From positions 371,433 through 435,432 of the forward strand of contig MNCI01016273.1 in the NCBI GenBank assembly GCA_015680685.1: 64,000 nucleotides of DNA, read 5' to 3'. The position numbers and the translations under genes are program-made. Source of the DNA: Gnetum montanum. Its lineage: Eukaryota; Streptophyta; Gnetopsida; Gnetales; Gnetaceae. This document shows, in pieces, positions 35,231 to 46,864 of this stretch (its first letter is position 1; each line of letters starts with the position of its first letter). The notes below the pieces were generated by a model. It had not been told where the DNA came from, searched no databases, and saw nothing but the letters and a program-made list of their open reading frames with translations.

Positions 35231-35604
35231 AAGGATCATCAACCTTGACTTCATAGAGGAGGAGCATGCATAGACACTCGGTCCATAGAGCACTATCAAG
35301 ATAGGCAATGGAAGAAGCATCATGCAAACCCACATCAACGGCCAATAAAAAAAGGGGACCTCATTCTCAAGGTTATCCGTGAACATGTGAACAAATCATG
35401 CTCCCATACTAGGAAGGTCCATGACTAGAAAGGTGCCTTATGAACAAATTCTCAGCAAACTAGGAAGGTCCATTCATGGTCACAAAAGCCTATGGGAATG
35501 CGGCCTTCAAGCTAGAAGACATGGATGGCAACAACTTCACAAATCCTATGAATCATTCATATCTCAAGCCATACTACATCTGATGCATGAGCAAGGTAAG
35601 CAAA

Positions 35605-36030
35605 ACGTCCACTACGATGTAAAACTGGCAAAGCTTGTCCGCTACGATGTAAAACTGGCAAAGCTCATCCGCTACGATGTAAAACTAGCAAAGCTAATCC
35701 ACCATGACTTTAAACTAGCACAGACTATTTGCCATGACATAAAAATGGAAAAGCACATTCACTACGACATTAAAATGGCACCGACAGTTCGCCAAAAAGT
35801 TAAATTGGCCATCCACCATCCTCTATGATGATAAACTAGCACTACAGTGTGTTCGGACCTTAAACTAGCACAACGGTCTTATAAGACCTTAAACTAGCAT
35901 AGCAACTATCTTCTACGATAATAAACTAGCACATCGGCTGCTAAGATCTTAAACTAGTGTACCATAGTCTGCTGAGACCTTAAACTAGCATATCAGATGG
36001 TCTACCAAGACCTTAAACTAGGCTTGTGGC
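35605..36030 (+). repeat. TTAAACTAGCA repeat array, site 3
   Basis: About fourteen units of roughly 30 bp: CTACGATGTAAAACTGGCA near the start (35613-35700), passing to GACCTTAAACTAGCA near the end, with variable spacers. It lies after integrase in the 3' untranslated part. The first three units are nearly identical, suggesting recent local expansion. Confidence 0.85.
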
Positions 36031-37400
36031 ACGTCCTCAGCATGCATCCATGACTCTACAAACAAGTGAGTGTGCACAATGTCGACACAGGATGGGACAT
36101 TGCAATTCTAGAATGCAATTCACGACACCAAGAAAACACTCTCTGGAATATATGCAACACCACTGCCCCTAGCATCTTGCTGATCCTCCAGATATGTCGT
36201 GTGACATCTTGCTGACCTTTTGGAGCTACCTCTACCACGATCCTTTTCCCTAGCAGTAACTCCTATGGTCGACACCTACTGTTGGAGTCCCAGCACTATT
36301 GTGGCCTAGCCACAACGTTGCTCTCCTTTGGCCCCCACCATCACCCAAGCCCAAAATACATTCAAAAGTTGGGTATCCCATCTCATAGCTGAACTGCATG
36401 ATGTTTGCCTTGGACAAGAACTTCTGAGCATCCGCATCATCACAATTTCTAGCTACCTTGGTGCCAACTCCTCCACATTGATGTTTCCAAGGCCACTACT
36501 AGCCTTCTTGGTTTGGATGTCGCATGCCTCAACAACAATGTCCAATGTTCCAAAAATGTCCAAAGCAAGCAAGACCTTTACCTTCATTTTACTTGATGGT
36601 TGTTTCTTCTGGTTTGCTCTCTATTGTGTTTGTAGGGTACGTACTCGAGGGGCATCAGTCAGAGGTGTGTTTCGCCAAGGTGGTAGGGCACTACATCGTT
36701 CCAAGGTGGCCATCCTGACTAGCTTGGCTAGTTTGGAGTGCACATCTTGTCCTCCCTTTTAACCTCCTTTCCCTCATTCCTTACACCCGCAATTCTCCTT
36801 CTCACACCTCTTTTACGAATTTTTCCCAATGCCTGTAAAGCCCTTCCATATGCTCAACTGCAAAGTCCATGATGCATGTAATGCAACTCACCACATGGGA
36901 AGCATTTGTAGGCAAGTCAAAGCCCCATGTGGATGTAATGCAACTTATCTTGGGGAGGAAACACCTATCTTGAAACAACAAGGTTGTTTGCAAATGAAAA
37001 TGGCAAAACAACAAGAGAAAAGCGTAAAAGAGCAAAAGCTCACCCAAAAAAAATGTTTTCCTAAAACAAATGGCACATCAGCTATTTCGCGATGATCATC
37101 TCTAAGCATTCTGAAGAGAGGTTAGAAGCCTACAAAAGAGGGATGCTCATTCATATCAACTCCCTCACAAGCGCTCCTACGAGGGATCATATTGCTACTT
37201 CTTTCCCTTCTTGAAACTGTCCCCGCAAATCCACCCTTCTCCCTTTCCCTACATAAATATCCTAGCACTCTCAAGCATAGCCAAGCAATATCTCAACGAT
37301 TACTGAAGAGCAATGTTAGCACCCTATCTTTCATGGTGCTTTGTATTCTTTGTTGGCATCTCTCGGGCCCATCCTCTAGATGTTGACAAAGAGGGGCCAA
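36031..37400 (+). other. 3' untranslated region and polypurine tract of element B
   Basis: No domain recognised. Open stretches at 36328-36762 and 36829-37095 show no motif. The final AAAGAGGGGCCAA (37388-37400), directly before the 3' LTR, is the polypurine tract that primes plus-strand DNA synthesis. Confidence 0.65.
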
Positions 37401-38969
37401 TGAAGCACTATAAAATTTCAAGGCACTCTTACTTCACCAGGGTCTTGGAATTTAGGCAATGACTTCCACAAGTGCAGCGTCATGATAGTTTGGCCAAAAA
37501 GTGTAGACACTAAGGTTAGACTATGTAGTCCAGCAAGTTTCCTACTCCCAAGACTGGCAGGCCTGATGGACTCTCCGATCTACCCACCTAGACAATTCAC
37601 CCAAGTAACAATCTACTCAAAAGCCATGCTAGGAGTTGTCGACAGTGCTCGGGATGAGCAAAACAGTTTAGCAAGTTTTCTAGTGGAGAAGTTTGCTACG
37701 CTATGCTATGCTGCGCAGCATAGCAAGCCTTCGAAGAAATCAAACAAGTGTCTAACTACAAGCTTCAGCAAGGTATTCATGCAAGGTAAAATCACAATTC
37801 AGCCAACACAAGGTGCTACGCTATGTAGCGTAGCACAGCGTAGTATGGGTAAAGCAAGCAAAGTTTTCTCGTTGAGGTTTTGACAGAAGTGCAAATTACG
37901 TTGGCTACTAGGCTACACTACGCTACGTAGAGTAGCATAGCGTAGCAAATATGCAAATTGATAAAATGCTCCAAAAAGTTAACCCCATGTGCGCCACGGC
38001 TTTCAGTAGAAGCTAGTCACTCCAACGCAATTTTTCTATTTAAACTAGTGGCTACGCTATGCTACACTACATAGCGTAGCACAGCGTAGCAAGCAGCTAT
38101 GCTACGCCAATGTGCTATGCTACATAGCGTAGCACAACATAGTAAGTAGCTACACTACTTCAATGTGCTTCATTTTTTGCTTACATTGTTGGCACACCTG
38201 ATTCTAGCACGTCCATTTTTGACAACATGGTGACAGCGTAGCAAGTTCACAACCAGTTTTGCATATCCATGTAGTATGGGCACATCAACATCTTGTGGGT
38301 CCAGGACACATGGCATTTAAATCGCATCTCTCACCTACTCCTAGCCCTATAAATACCTCGATGAGAAACACTCAAAGGCTTGGAAAATTGAGGCATTTTT
38401 GGCAGGTTGGCAATTTTTGTTGGCAAGTTTGCAATCTGGGTGGGCTTTTTAGGAGAAAGTTGGATTTTTAGCGTAAATCATTAGCATTTTAGCATCAACA
38501 AGAGCAGTTGGCTTGTGAGCATTTTGCATTTTTGGCTTTTAAGTTCACACTCAAAAGCATAGTTGGCACATTTTGAGTTTTCCAGTCATTCTTGAACTCT
38601 TTGTGCCCCTCCAGCATTGTATACTTGTTGTACACTTCAAACAAGGAAGAGAATCGAACCCGCAATTTTGCAGCAGTGCATTTCCTTACCCAAGCTTGTT
38701 CTATTATTTCTTCATTGTTATCGCTATTTAGCATTATTTTCTGCATTCGTGCATTTATTGATCATCGATTTCACCTCGTGTATCTCGTAATTAAATCAAC
38801 ATTCACATAAGGTTAAGTTACACCAATTAAGTCCCTGTCTGATCGACTAGACCATTCAAGGCATCCCATTTCTGTTTTATCCAGCATGGCCCTCACACGA
38901 ATCTGGGGTTAAACTATTCACCTGGCAACCTCTCAGTGTTTCCAGCCACCAATGTTTTCGGTCGCTACA
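37401..38969 (+). repeat. 3' LTR of element B
   Basis: 1569 bp, starting TGAAGCACTATAAAATTTC and ending GTCGCTACA, followed by the TTGTT duplication. TATA box CCCTATAAATACC at about 38345. It carries the same palindromic cluster as the 5' LTR (for example 37815-37834). Confidence 0.92.
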
Positions 38970-38974
38970 TTGTT

Positions 38975-39345
38975 ACCTTATCCAAGCCATCAATCAACAC
39001 TCCAATAGCCATGTGGCCCAATGAATATAACCACATAGGAAGACATATCGATCCTTGCATACCATCTTATGGTCACAGGTGTTGTAGTGGGTCAACTCCT
39101 TATCACATGACTACATCTTATAACCTGCCCCACTATGCCTACTTTAATCAAGTGTGTGAATCCCCGTTTGGATATATTCCAACCACCATACCAAAAGATA
39201 CCTAGTGGTTTGGATATGACCAAACCCCAATATTTCCAACATCCATGGATCCAGACTTTCCATTTATTAATTCTCCCCATAATCAAATGTTTAGCCATGG
39301 GGGACACCCCCCATTCGAACAAGCAGAATTAGTAAATGTTTTTCT
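38975..39345 (+). pseudogene. Element A gag, second part
   Basis: The Pro/Tyr/His-rich C-terminal tail of element A gag resumes immediately after the TTGTT duplication in the frame left at 20622. It reads TLSKPSINTPIAMWPNEYNH, later NLPHYAYFNQVCESPFGYIP and FPFINSPHNQMFSHGG. One stop at 39204. No Cys/His knuckle was seen. Confidence 0.7.
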
Positions 39346-41069
39346 TTTTCTTTGGTTTTACAATTTTTTATTTTCTAAGTTTTCATTTTTCAATTTATTG
39401 TTTTATCTTTTTTAGGGTGATGTCATTTGTAAATAAGATACTCATGTGACCTATCGGTTGAGGTGTTGTTCTATGCTATCGAGTCACAAGGAACTAATTA
39501 TTTAGACAGTGAGCCCACAACATCCACTCACTCATTCTATGAATAAGAGGTTTTACTCTAGGGGTGATGATATTCTTGTCATCATTAAAACTTAAAAGTA
39601 ACTTTGTATTCATTATGCCCAGAGCGAAGAATGATGGACTAAGAAGGGAATGACCAAGGTGTGACATCAAGGGGACTTTTGGATTTTCTTTGGTGACATC
39701 TGTAGGCACTATCATGCAACTTGGTTGTACTAAGACCCTTGTAGATCTAACGAAAAATGGGAGTAAGAGCTATGATAAAGGCACTCAATAAGGAAACTCA
39801 ATGCTATTCTAGAGGGTCCCACTCAAAAGACATGCATCCATGCCTGAAGGTTCGTGACTTCTATAGAAAATTTTTGGAAAAAAAAAACAAAGTGCCAAAG
39901 TGACCAAATGAGAAGAAAACTAAAAGAACAAAAAAACACAAAGAAAAGATCAAGAAAAATGTGTCACAAAGAAATTCCAAAACACTCCTCCTTTGGAAAA
40001 AAACACCAAGTGATCGTACACCTTGCTGTCATGGTGCTCTTATGGTTGTCCATCATTAGATAAAACAATGTAATGTCAATGATCAGAGGCATGGACTTGG
40101 TCTTAATTTTAGAGTGAAATGCTAATGATACATTAATCATGCCCCACACTCATGATTCATTGTGCCCAGGGTCAATTACCTCATGTCCCAATTTTGGCAA
40201 CCCCTTCTATGATTCGTTTCACCTCATCATCTAAGTATTTCTAACTTCTATCTTGTGTGGCATAGAACTCATACCTCATCATGGTGGTATTTAACATGTG
40301 TGTGTTTTTTGTTGCACCAATGCAGATTGCATTCAATCCTTTTCATGCCTACGGACATTTTAAGATGTGGTTACATAAGGGCATGATAGGTAGCAACCTA
40401 CTTTGGGGAGGACCCACTCATGTAACTTTTATAATTTTCACTCATTGCACATCACCACATCATCTTATACCCTCCAAGTATTGCATTGCTAAAATTATCC
40501 TTTCCCTTATCATCATTTTAATTCAAATGTTCTTGTATACTACTACCTGTCCTTTTTTCTCCCTCCATTCACAAACTTCATTATAAAATTCCACTTCATT
40601 ACACTTTTGGTGCCTTTAGGTCTCTTTGNTTTCCATGAATTTTCAAGCTTGTACACCTGACATCAAAACATTAATATCTTGCTCATTAACGCTCTAATTC
40701 TTGTTCTGCTCGAACCTACTTAAACCCGGAGTATTTAGCTTAGTCATGGGAGAAGGGTATGCTCCAAATTGCATGTAGTTTTTTTTGAAATTTATCATTT
40801 CCTGATGGATATCATAAAGGGTAAGTGACTTAAAAATGCTAAAAACATTTGCCAAATTAATTTTCTTCCTTCACCCAAACCATGCAAATTATTTTTTGCA
40901 GTCACTTAATCAAATTGGGCCCAATATCAAAACTTTTAGGGGAATTTTCATAAAAATTTTTAACTTTGAATTACACTCAGCAAGGAATGAATCTATTAAG
41001 GACAAGGAGTAAGGTATAAATCAAATTTTATAAATAACCTTACTAATAGTCGATCCCATGTGATTGTAG
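39346..41069 (+). other. Element A interior without recognised domain
   Basis: A T-rich stretch after gag (39350-39415) is followed by 1.6 kb where protease, reverse transcriptase and integrase were sought in all frames and not found. A run of A/AAG codons lies at 39854-40063. The sequence contains one ambiguous base at 40629. Confidence 0.5.
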
Positions 41070-43925
41070 ATGGCCCCTAAATGAGGACAATAAGGAGGAC
41101 CCTCACAAGGTGCATTCAAATAGCCAAGGAGAGGTAGAGGCCAAGCACCTCCCGAAGAACATGCAAAGCAGGAGGCACAATCATTCAGCATTCATCAAGA
41201 ACCTACTTTTACTACACAATCAAGGCATGCCAAAGGTGGAGACAACAGGGCACCTAAACAAGGATAACATCTCATGTAACTCCAGAATGTGTTCATAAAA
41301 TTCGTAAAAGGTCCACGTTAGCAGCTATGATCGTAGAACTCAATTTTGGACCTTTTACTAAATTTTCCCATGAGTCCATTAGAGATCAACTTAAAGCATC
41401 TCCATTGTGGCATGTTCTCTCAAAGAATGGCAATTGGTACCTGGGGGAGATGTACCAATTTTGGCACAACAAGGAAGAAGACACCACCGCTAATACTGGT
41501 GGGATTTCTGTTGATTTCTCTACCAAGGCCATTTCAAAAGTTTTGAACCTTTTGAACATAGGGGCCAAGGTTGCTCACCTGTCCACTTGCTCTAATGCAT
41601 ATGTGCAGAAGATATGGTTAAAAAGGGTGTACATAAAGGAGGATAAAACATATGGAGAGCTCACACTTGAAGAGAGGATCTACTTTAAAATTGACACATA
41701 TCACATTTTCCTAACAAAAGGATTAAACAAGATTTCCACCTATGTGGCTAGAGGAAGTACCATTTTGATGGGCAAGGTTGATGCCATCCTACCCCATCTA
41801 TATCTCACAAAAATTTTAAGGTGGTTTGAAGAATGTAAGACAAGGAAGTTCGCATTGCCTTTTCCCTACCTAATCAAGAAGCTATGTCGATGTGTTGGAA
41901 TTCTGGGGTACACCAATGACATCCCTAGATGGGCTCAAAATGCTTCATTCACCAAATTACTAAAACCACTAGTACTAAGGAAAGATGATGGTGAGACACT
42001 AGAGCCTAAGTAAGAATAGACAGTCGAGCCCATTGTACCTCAAACTATAGGGCCCAACCAACTTCTAAACACAAGGTCTAGTCAACAATAGGAGGCAAGG
42101 CTAAGTACACAACCCATAGGCTAGCAAGACCAACTGCCACCACTACCATAGGACTATCGACCGTTGATGAGCCATCTTAGGGTGACCACTAAATCGATTA
42201 GTTGGGGAAGTCATGATGAAGCAAATCTCTTCAAGCTCATTGATGATGCCGTACAGCTCATAGGTTTAATTGATTGCACATGGGATGAGGTGTCTGTCCA
42301 AATAGGAGAAGGGAAATCACATTGGTCACAATAGATCTTTGGAAATGCTGCATCTTTTCAAGTGCAATTAGAAACTAGTGAAGGCACCACAATAGTGGTC
42401 ATGCAACACTAAGATGTAGTAGGAGTAGCAGAAGTGGTTGTAGACCACATCAAAGAATTATTTAATGTCTCTGTTGTGTCATTGGTAGATTTTATAGGAG
42501 CACGCGATACCCAAGCCTTGGCCAGTCCCTTAATGACTCCTGTAGATCATGAGGAGGTTTTGGATCGGTTGCTACAGATAGGATAAGTGATGATGTCCTT
42601 GTTCAACATCCCTCAAGATGTCATAGCAACACAGTCAGACCTCATCTCTACAAAAGAAAAGCTGGTCATGGTAGAGGTTAGAGTTGAACATGTATAGGAG
42701 GACTTAAAAAGACTCCAAGAGAAGTTCATCACCCTACAAGCTACATAGCGAGATCCGTCCCAATTCATCCCTACAGACCAGCTAGAATCCTTTTGGACAA
42801 GGCAACTGACTAAATTACTGTAGGATAATAAAAGAGTGGTAGAGAAAATAGAGAAGGCTAATTGGGATACTTCCAAGGCACAAGCTTAAATGTATGCACA
42901 TGCCAAAGCACTCAAGGCCTTATAAGAAGAAAATAAACACCTCGCCATCGAAAATCTCTGGTTGACCATAGTAGAAAAATAGAAGAATGTTCTTGAGGAA
43001 AATTTTCAGCAATTACAACAATTAATAAGGGTCAACTTGGATATGAATCTCTTGGCCAAAGAAAATAGAGCCCTCTCAATGGAGGATGTACACATGATTC
43101 ACCAAAAGACGACAATTGAAATAAGCACATGTAGAATGAGGTCAAGTGACATGTGAAGCTCAAGGAGCATTTCAAAGATTAGGTGGAGATGTACAAGTAG
43201 GTGATTGAGAAAGAAATCCATATGGCCAAAGCCCATATTAACACTCTCAGTGCTCAGAATGCTGATTGGCAAGCCATATTGGATACTTATGCCTTCACCC
43301 ACCAAGCAGAACTAAAAAGTCAAGACCTGTAGATACAAGATCTCATGGAGTACATGGAGTTGGCAAACCTACGGTATGCCAACTTAGCCATGTTGACAAC
43401 AAGATGCCTGAGAATAGAATTGGAGAAGTAGGTAGTAGCCACCTACCCTAAATATGAAATAGAATTTTTTGAACACAAGAAGACATTATAGAAATTAGAG
43501 GTAGCAAATTCTGAATTAGAGGTGGTCAAGACCAGCTACCAAGGATAAAAAGATGTTGCAGCAAATTTGGCTCGATGGGCTCACAGACTACCAAGAATGC
43601 AAGGACAAAGTTAGAGCCTATGAAGAGGAATAATGGTTGTTTGTAGCTTGAGATGTCAAGGCCAATCAGATGCTCCTACAACTGCCATGTCCATGGGAGG
43701 TGCCAACTCCATTAAATATTAGAACAATAGCATGGACCGCACACAACCCCTAAACCAAAGAGGAAAAACTTCAAACACTCCTTTAGAGACATCCATTTCC
43801 AAAGCATAGAGCACAAGATAAGGGGAAGATACCCATGGAGGAGCCACCACCACCAAGAACCACATGAGTTCTAGCAAATTTTTTCTTTTGTAATTTTGTG
43901 TCTGTGTCCCAATTTTGTTTTGTTT
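41070..43925 (+). pseudogene. Element A extra ORF with coiled coil
   Basis: A reading frame of roughly 900 codons that is not gag or pol. It starts MAPK at 41070 with a Gly/Arg/Gln-rich basic stretch (PRRGRGQAPPEEH). After one frameshift near 41260 it enters an uninterrupted 228-codon part (41327-42013) with MIVELNFGPFTKFSHESIRD, GISVDFSTKAISKVLNLLN and LTLEERIYFKIDTYHIFLTK. From 42013 to 43130 the same frame continues through stops that are all TAA or TAG, where Gln is expected. This part is rich in Glu/Lys/Leu heptads (ALEEENKHLAIENL-like, NLLAKENRALSMED). After a frameshift near 43140 the coil continues (EVANSELEVVKTSYQG), and it ends with KIPMEEPPPPRTT. The first globular part distantly recalls the plant transposon-protein domain found in large LTR elements, but that is only an impression. 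Function unknown. Confidence 0.7.
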
Positions 43926-44053
43926 AATCCCACACTGCAGCATGAGTAATTCCTAGTTAGTCAATAATCCCATACCTATCCACTATGTAATCAATTGAAC
44001 TCATTTTCATTTTGTTTGAATCAAGGATGAGTTGTTATTTAGTCATGGGCATA

Positions 44054-44917
44054 TGATGAATTGTGGTTGTCAGGCCCCAATATCATATCCTCAATATTGG
44101 GTATGCAATATCGCAGCCTGGATAATGATATTGAATACATGAGATCGTGATTCCTATGTAGGCCTATAAATATAGCATTCGAGCACACATGAAAAGAAGG
44201 CCTATGGTAAGTCTTAGAGTAGAGTTGTTTTGTTAGTCTTTAGTTAGTTTTCAGTTCCTTTCCAAGTGCATGCCCATAGTGTGATAATTGTAATTGTATG
44301 GAACCTTTGTTCGAGTGTGACATACTTGGACATGCACACGATCGGAAATAAAGATTGAGATTACTCCATCATTACATCATTCACCTAGCTTTTAATTACT
44401 TTAATTATTAATTATTTATTTTTGTCTTTTTAGTTAATATTTCCTTTATTGTCATTTACACTTCCTGTTGTTAATATGGAATGGGTATGACTTAATCACG
44501 AACATTTAAGTGCAACTACTTGGTAACCTAGTAGTGTATCTAGTAGTGCTCAAGTCAGGTGTGGTTGGTAATCCTAGAAGTAGTGCATGAGGTCCAAGAT
44601 GCATATGGATGATTAAGGATGGATGCTCATCGCACTTAGGTTAGCATAGATCTCATTTTCCATTATCCATTAGCGTAATTAAGATTGTTCCCCATCATCT
44701 CTAGGAGTAGCACTAGTTTAGGATCCCATCATTCACCTCACTCTAGACTAAACCATACATGACAAAGCAAATACTAGTCTGGGTGGAAAGACAATGAACT
44801 ACGATCAACATGTAACTATCTAGATGCCACAACTAGTCTGTCTATAGAGTTTGATCAAATCATGCATACACATTCATATTCGTATGGTTGAGTGTAGGGG
44901 TACCTAGCCACTCATCA
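44054..44917 (+). repeat. 3' LTR of element A
   Basis: 864 bp, starting TGATGAATTGTGG and ending CACTCATCA, followed by the ATGAC duplication. TATA box GGCCTATAAATATAGC at about 44160. No convincing polypurine tract precedes it. Confidence 0.92.
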
Positions 44918-45560
44918 ATGACCATTAGTCAATGCTAAGTTGCAAGGCACTCTCTGAGTATGACCTTACAATCTTTGTGCATGGCTTAGTATCTTTTGCG
45001 TAGCAAAAATAATCAATTGATATTTTATCCATACTTGTGTGTAATTAGATGTTTTATCCTCTTCTTAAAATAAGTATTTGCAATCGCAAGGTCACAAGAC
45101 TTGCAAAATGCAGTAGTAAATCTCCTATATCATTCCACTCTATAAATCTTTTTCCTTTATGAATCATGTCATATCCTATTTTCATATATCCAACATGACC
45201 ATTAAAATCCCCTATCTTATCATATCCTATTTATATAGATCCAACATGATCATTAAAATCCCCTCCAATGAAGATGCTTTATTGTTTAGGAATTTCTTGA
45301 AGCACCTAATCCATGAAATCCCAAAAATTCTATTTAATTAAATTTTCTAAACCAATTTGTGAAACACTTAATCATCAAAATTTTATTTCATTTATATTTT
45401 AAAGTCATCCATATGTAATTGGCTTTTTATATGAAACAGATGTTATCCAAACCAAATCCACAAATGTGTACATGGATTTCAAGTTAGTTTAGCCAAGAAA
45501 AAATGCTTGTCATCCATATTAATCTATTGCTAGGATATGACAAGACACTTAACCCTAGGA
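44918..45560 (-). pseudogene. LINE ORF2 relic, part 1 (endonuclease)
   Basis: Minus-strand apurinic-type endonuclease domain of a LINE. From high to low coordinate: NFWDFMD and VLQEIPK (about 45300), then IFIGGDFNDHVGSI (about 45230-45270; the GDxN active-site motif). A 51-bp tandem duplication repeats it (IGDFNGHVGY, about 45180-45215). Then ANTYFKKRIKHLITHKYG, LFLLRK and HKDCKVILREC, ending near LMVM at the element A target site. The sequence continues in frame at 17647. Stops stand mainly at Gln codons. The upstream limit near 45560 is approximate. Confidence 0.75.
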
Positions 45561-46864
45561 ATTTAACTATTGTTGAAGCATGATATTGGCAACTCTACTA
45601 CCCCTAGAATAATCCTTTGTTCACTATGCATGAACAATGCATAATAGGGGATGCGACACGCATTGACTAGTGTTGACCCATTTCAACCTCTTCAATCCCA
45701 TCTAATTTCCCATTTTCTTCCTCAGAATAGGGAAGGCAACAAGCATTGACTAGTGCTGACTCAAAATAGCTTCATCAACTTCAATTTGATTATAGTATGG
45801 TGAATCATTCATTACACTTCAAGGATTCAAATACAAGTATTCACACTAATACTATTGAAAGCACATATTCCACAGAATAGATTATAAAGAGAGATGCATG
45901 ATTCTTACCTAATGGAGTATATGTGGGAAAGAAAATTTACACCAAAAAATAGGATGTTTTTATGCTAGTTATGAAACATATTGTTGAGTTTTGTATATCT
46001 CATCAATTAGCATAATTATCTTATATTATTGTAATGCTTCACATAATTGGATAATAATAAATTTTTAGCAAAGTTGCAAATTTTGTCTATTAATTTGATA
46101 TTCTATGGATCTCTATTTATTGAATGCTATTGAATGTATTTTATTATGTTTTGCACAACATGTAATATGCTTTAGCTAATTTCATTAACAAATCAAAAAA
46201 ACAAGTTTGATTTATGAGAGAATTTTAAAAATTATTTATTAAAGAAAAAATGATAAAATTAATAATACAAAAATAAATTAAAATTTTAAATGATAATAAA
46301 TAAATGTAAAATTGCAAGTTTTAATACTAGAACTCAATGAGAGGTGGATTTTGAAATTCATAATAATTTAACTAGAAGTACACATCAAGACATATAACTA
46401 ACTTTGCAAGTCTTCATGAGTGTTACTTTACTTAAATACATTTAATATATTTTCATTAAAAAATTGGATTATATCTCTTATAGTATAGCTATATTTTAAT
46501 TATTACTCCCCTCCTATGTTGTAATACTAGCAATAGCTAGCTAAAGTGGGTAGAAAGAGGTTGTCAATTCAAGGCATCCTTAAAGCATTATTAAATTCCT
46601 TTATAATTGAAGGGTAGTTGGGTATTCCAACACTCCACCATACCAGTCACGAGTGCACATACATGACTATATCATAATTCGTGGATGGACAATGTAAATT
46701 TGTTAGCGGTTGATAGTTGATTTGTGATTATTGTCTTCTTACTTCAAGTTGGTAAAGTATGAGTTGCATGGTTTAACTCTTAGTGAGGCATATGATATTA
46801 TGATGTTGTGGGCTCAAATTAATCCTATGTGCTTCGACAATGAAGATAATAAGAATAAAGTCTA
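45561..46864. other. AT-rich interval without recognised gene
   Basis: No gene recognised. The phrase 'gcattgactagtg(t/c)tgac' occurs twice (45660 and 45752). Near 46738-46800 there is a weak SINE-like stretch (ctcttagtgaggcat ... gggctcaaattaa). Confidence 0.4.

Larger units (their letters stand above)
20623..38969 (+). mobile_element. Element B: Tat-type Ty3/gypsy retrotransposon with antisense gene
   Basis: Complete element of 18347 bp inserted in the gag of element A. Flanked by a perfect duplication TTGTT (20618-20622 and 38970-38974). LTRs at 20623-22175 and 37401-38969. Order on the plus strand: leader and gag, protease, an antisense spliced gene with flanking repeats, reverse transcriptase/RNase H, second (archaeal-type) RNase H, integrase, tandem repeats, polypurine tract. 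The second RNase H between RNase H and integrase is diagnostic of the Tat lineage. All coding parts carry stops, and the integrase and protease active sites are altered, so it is inactive. The primer site could not be recognised after the 5' LTR. Confidence 0.9.
17648..44917 (+). mobile_element. Element A: non-autonomous Ty3/gypsy-like LTR retrotransposon
   Basis: Bounded by 864-bp LTRs at 17648-18511 and 44054-44917, both starting TGATGAAT and ending CATCA. A perfect target duplication ATGAC flanks it (17643-17647 and 44918-44922). Removing element B (20623-38969) and one TTGTT leaves about 8.9 kb. Contents: primer site, gag (18644-20617 continuing 38975-39345), a 1.7-kb stretch with no domain, and a long coiled-coil ORF (41070-43925). 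No protease, reverse transcriptase, RNase H or integrase was recognised outside element B, so mobility must have depended on another element. It inserted into a minus-strand LINE. Confidence 0.9.

Noticed and set aside
35605-36030. Regularly spaced ~30-bp repeats with variable spacers, CRISPR-like in appearance
   Set aside because: Units are degenerate, lie in a plant LTR retrotransposon after integrase, and no cas genes are present. Treated as element-specific tandem repeats.
39346-41069. Search for protease, reverse transcriptase and integrase of element A
   Set aside because: None of the usual motifs (DSG/DTG, YxDD, HHCC, TDNG) was found in any frame, so element A was called non-autonomous.
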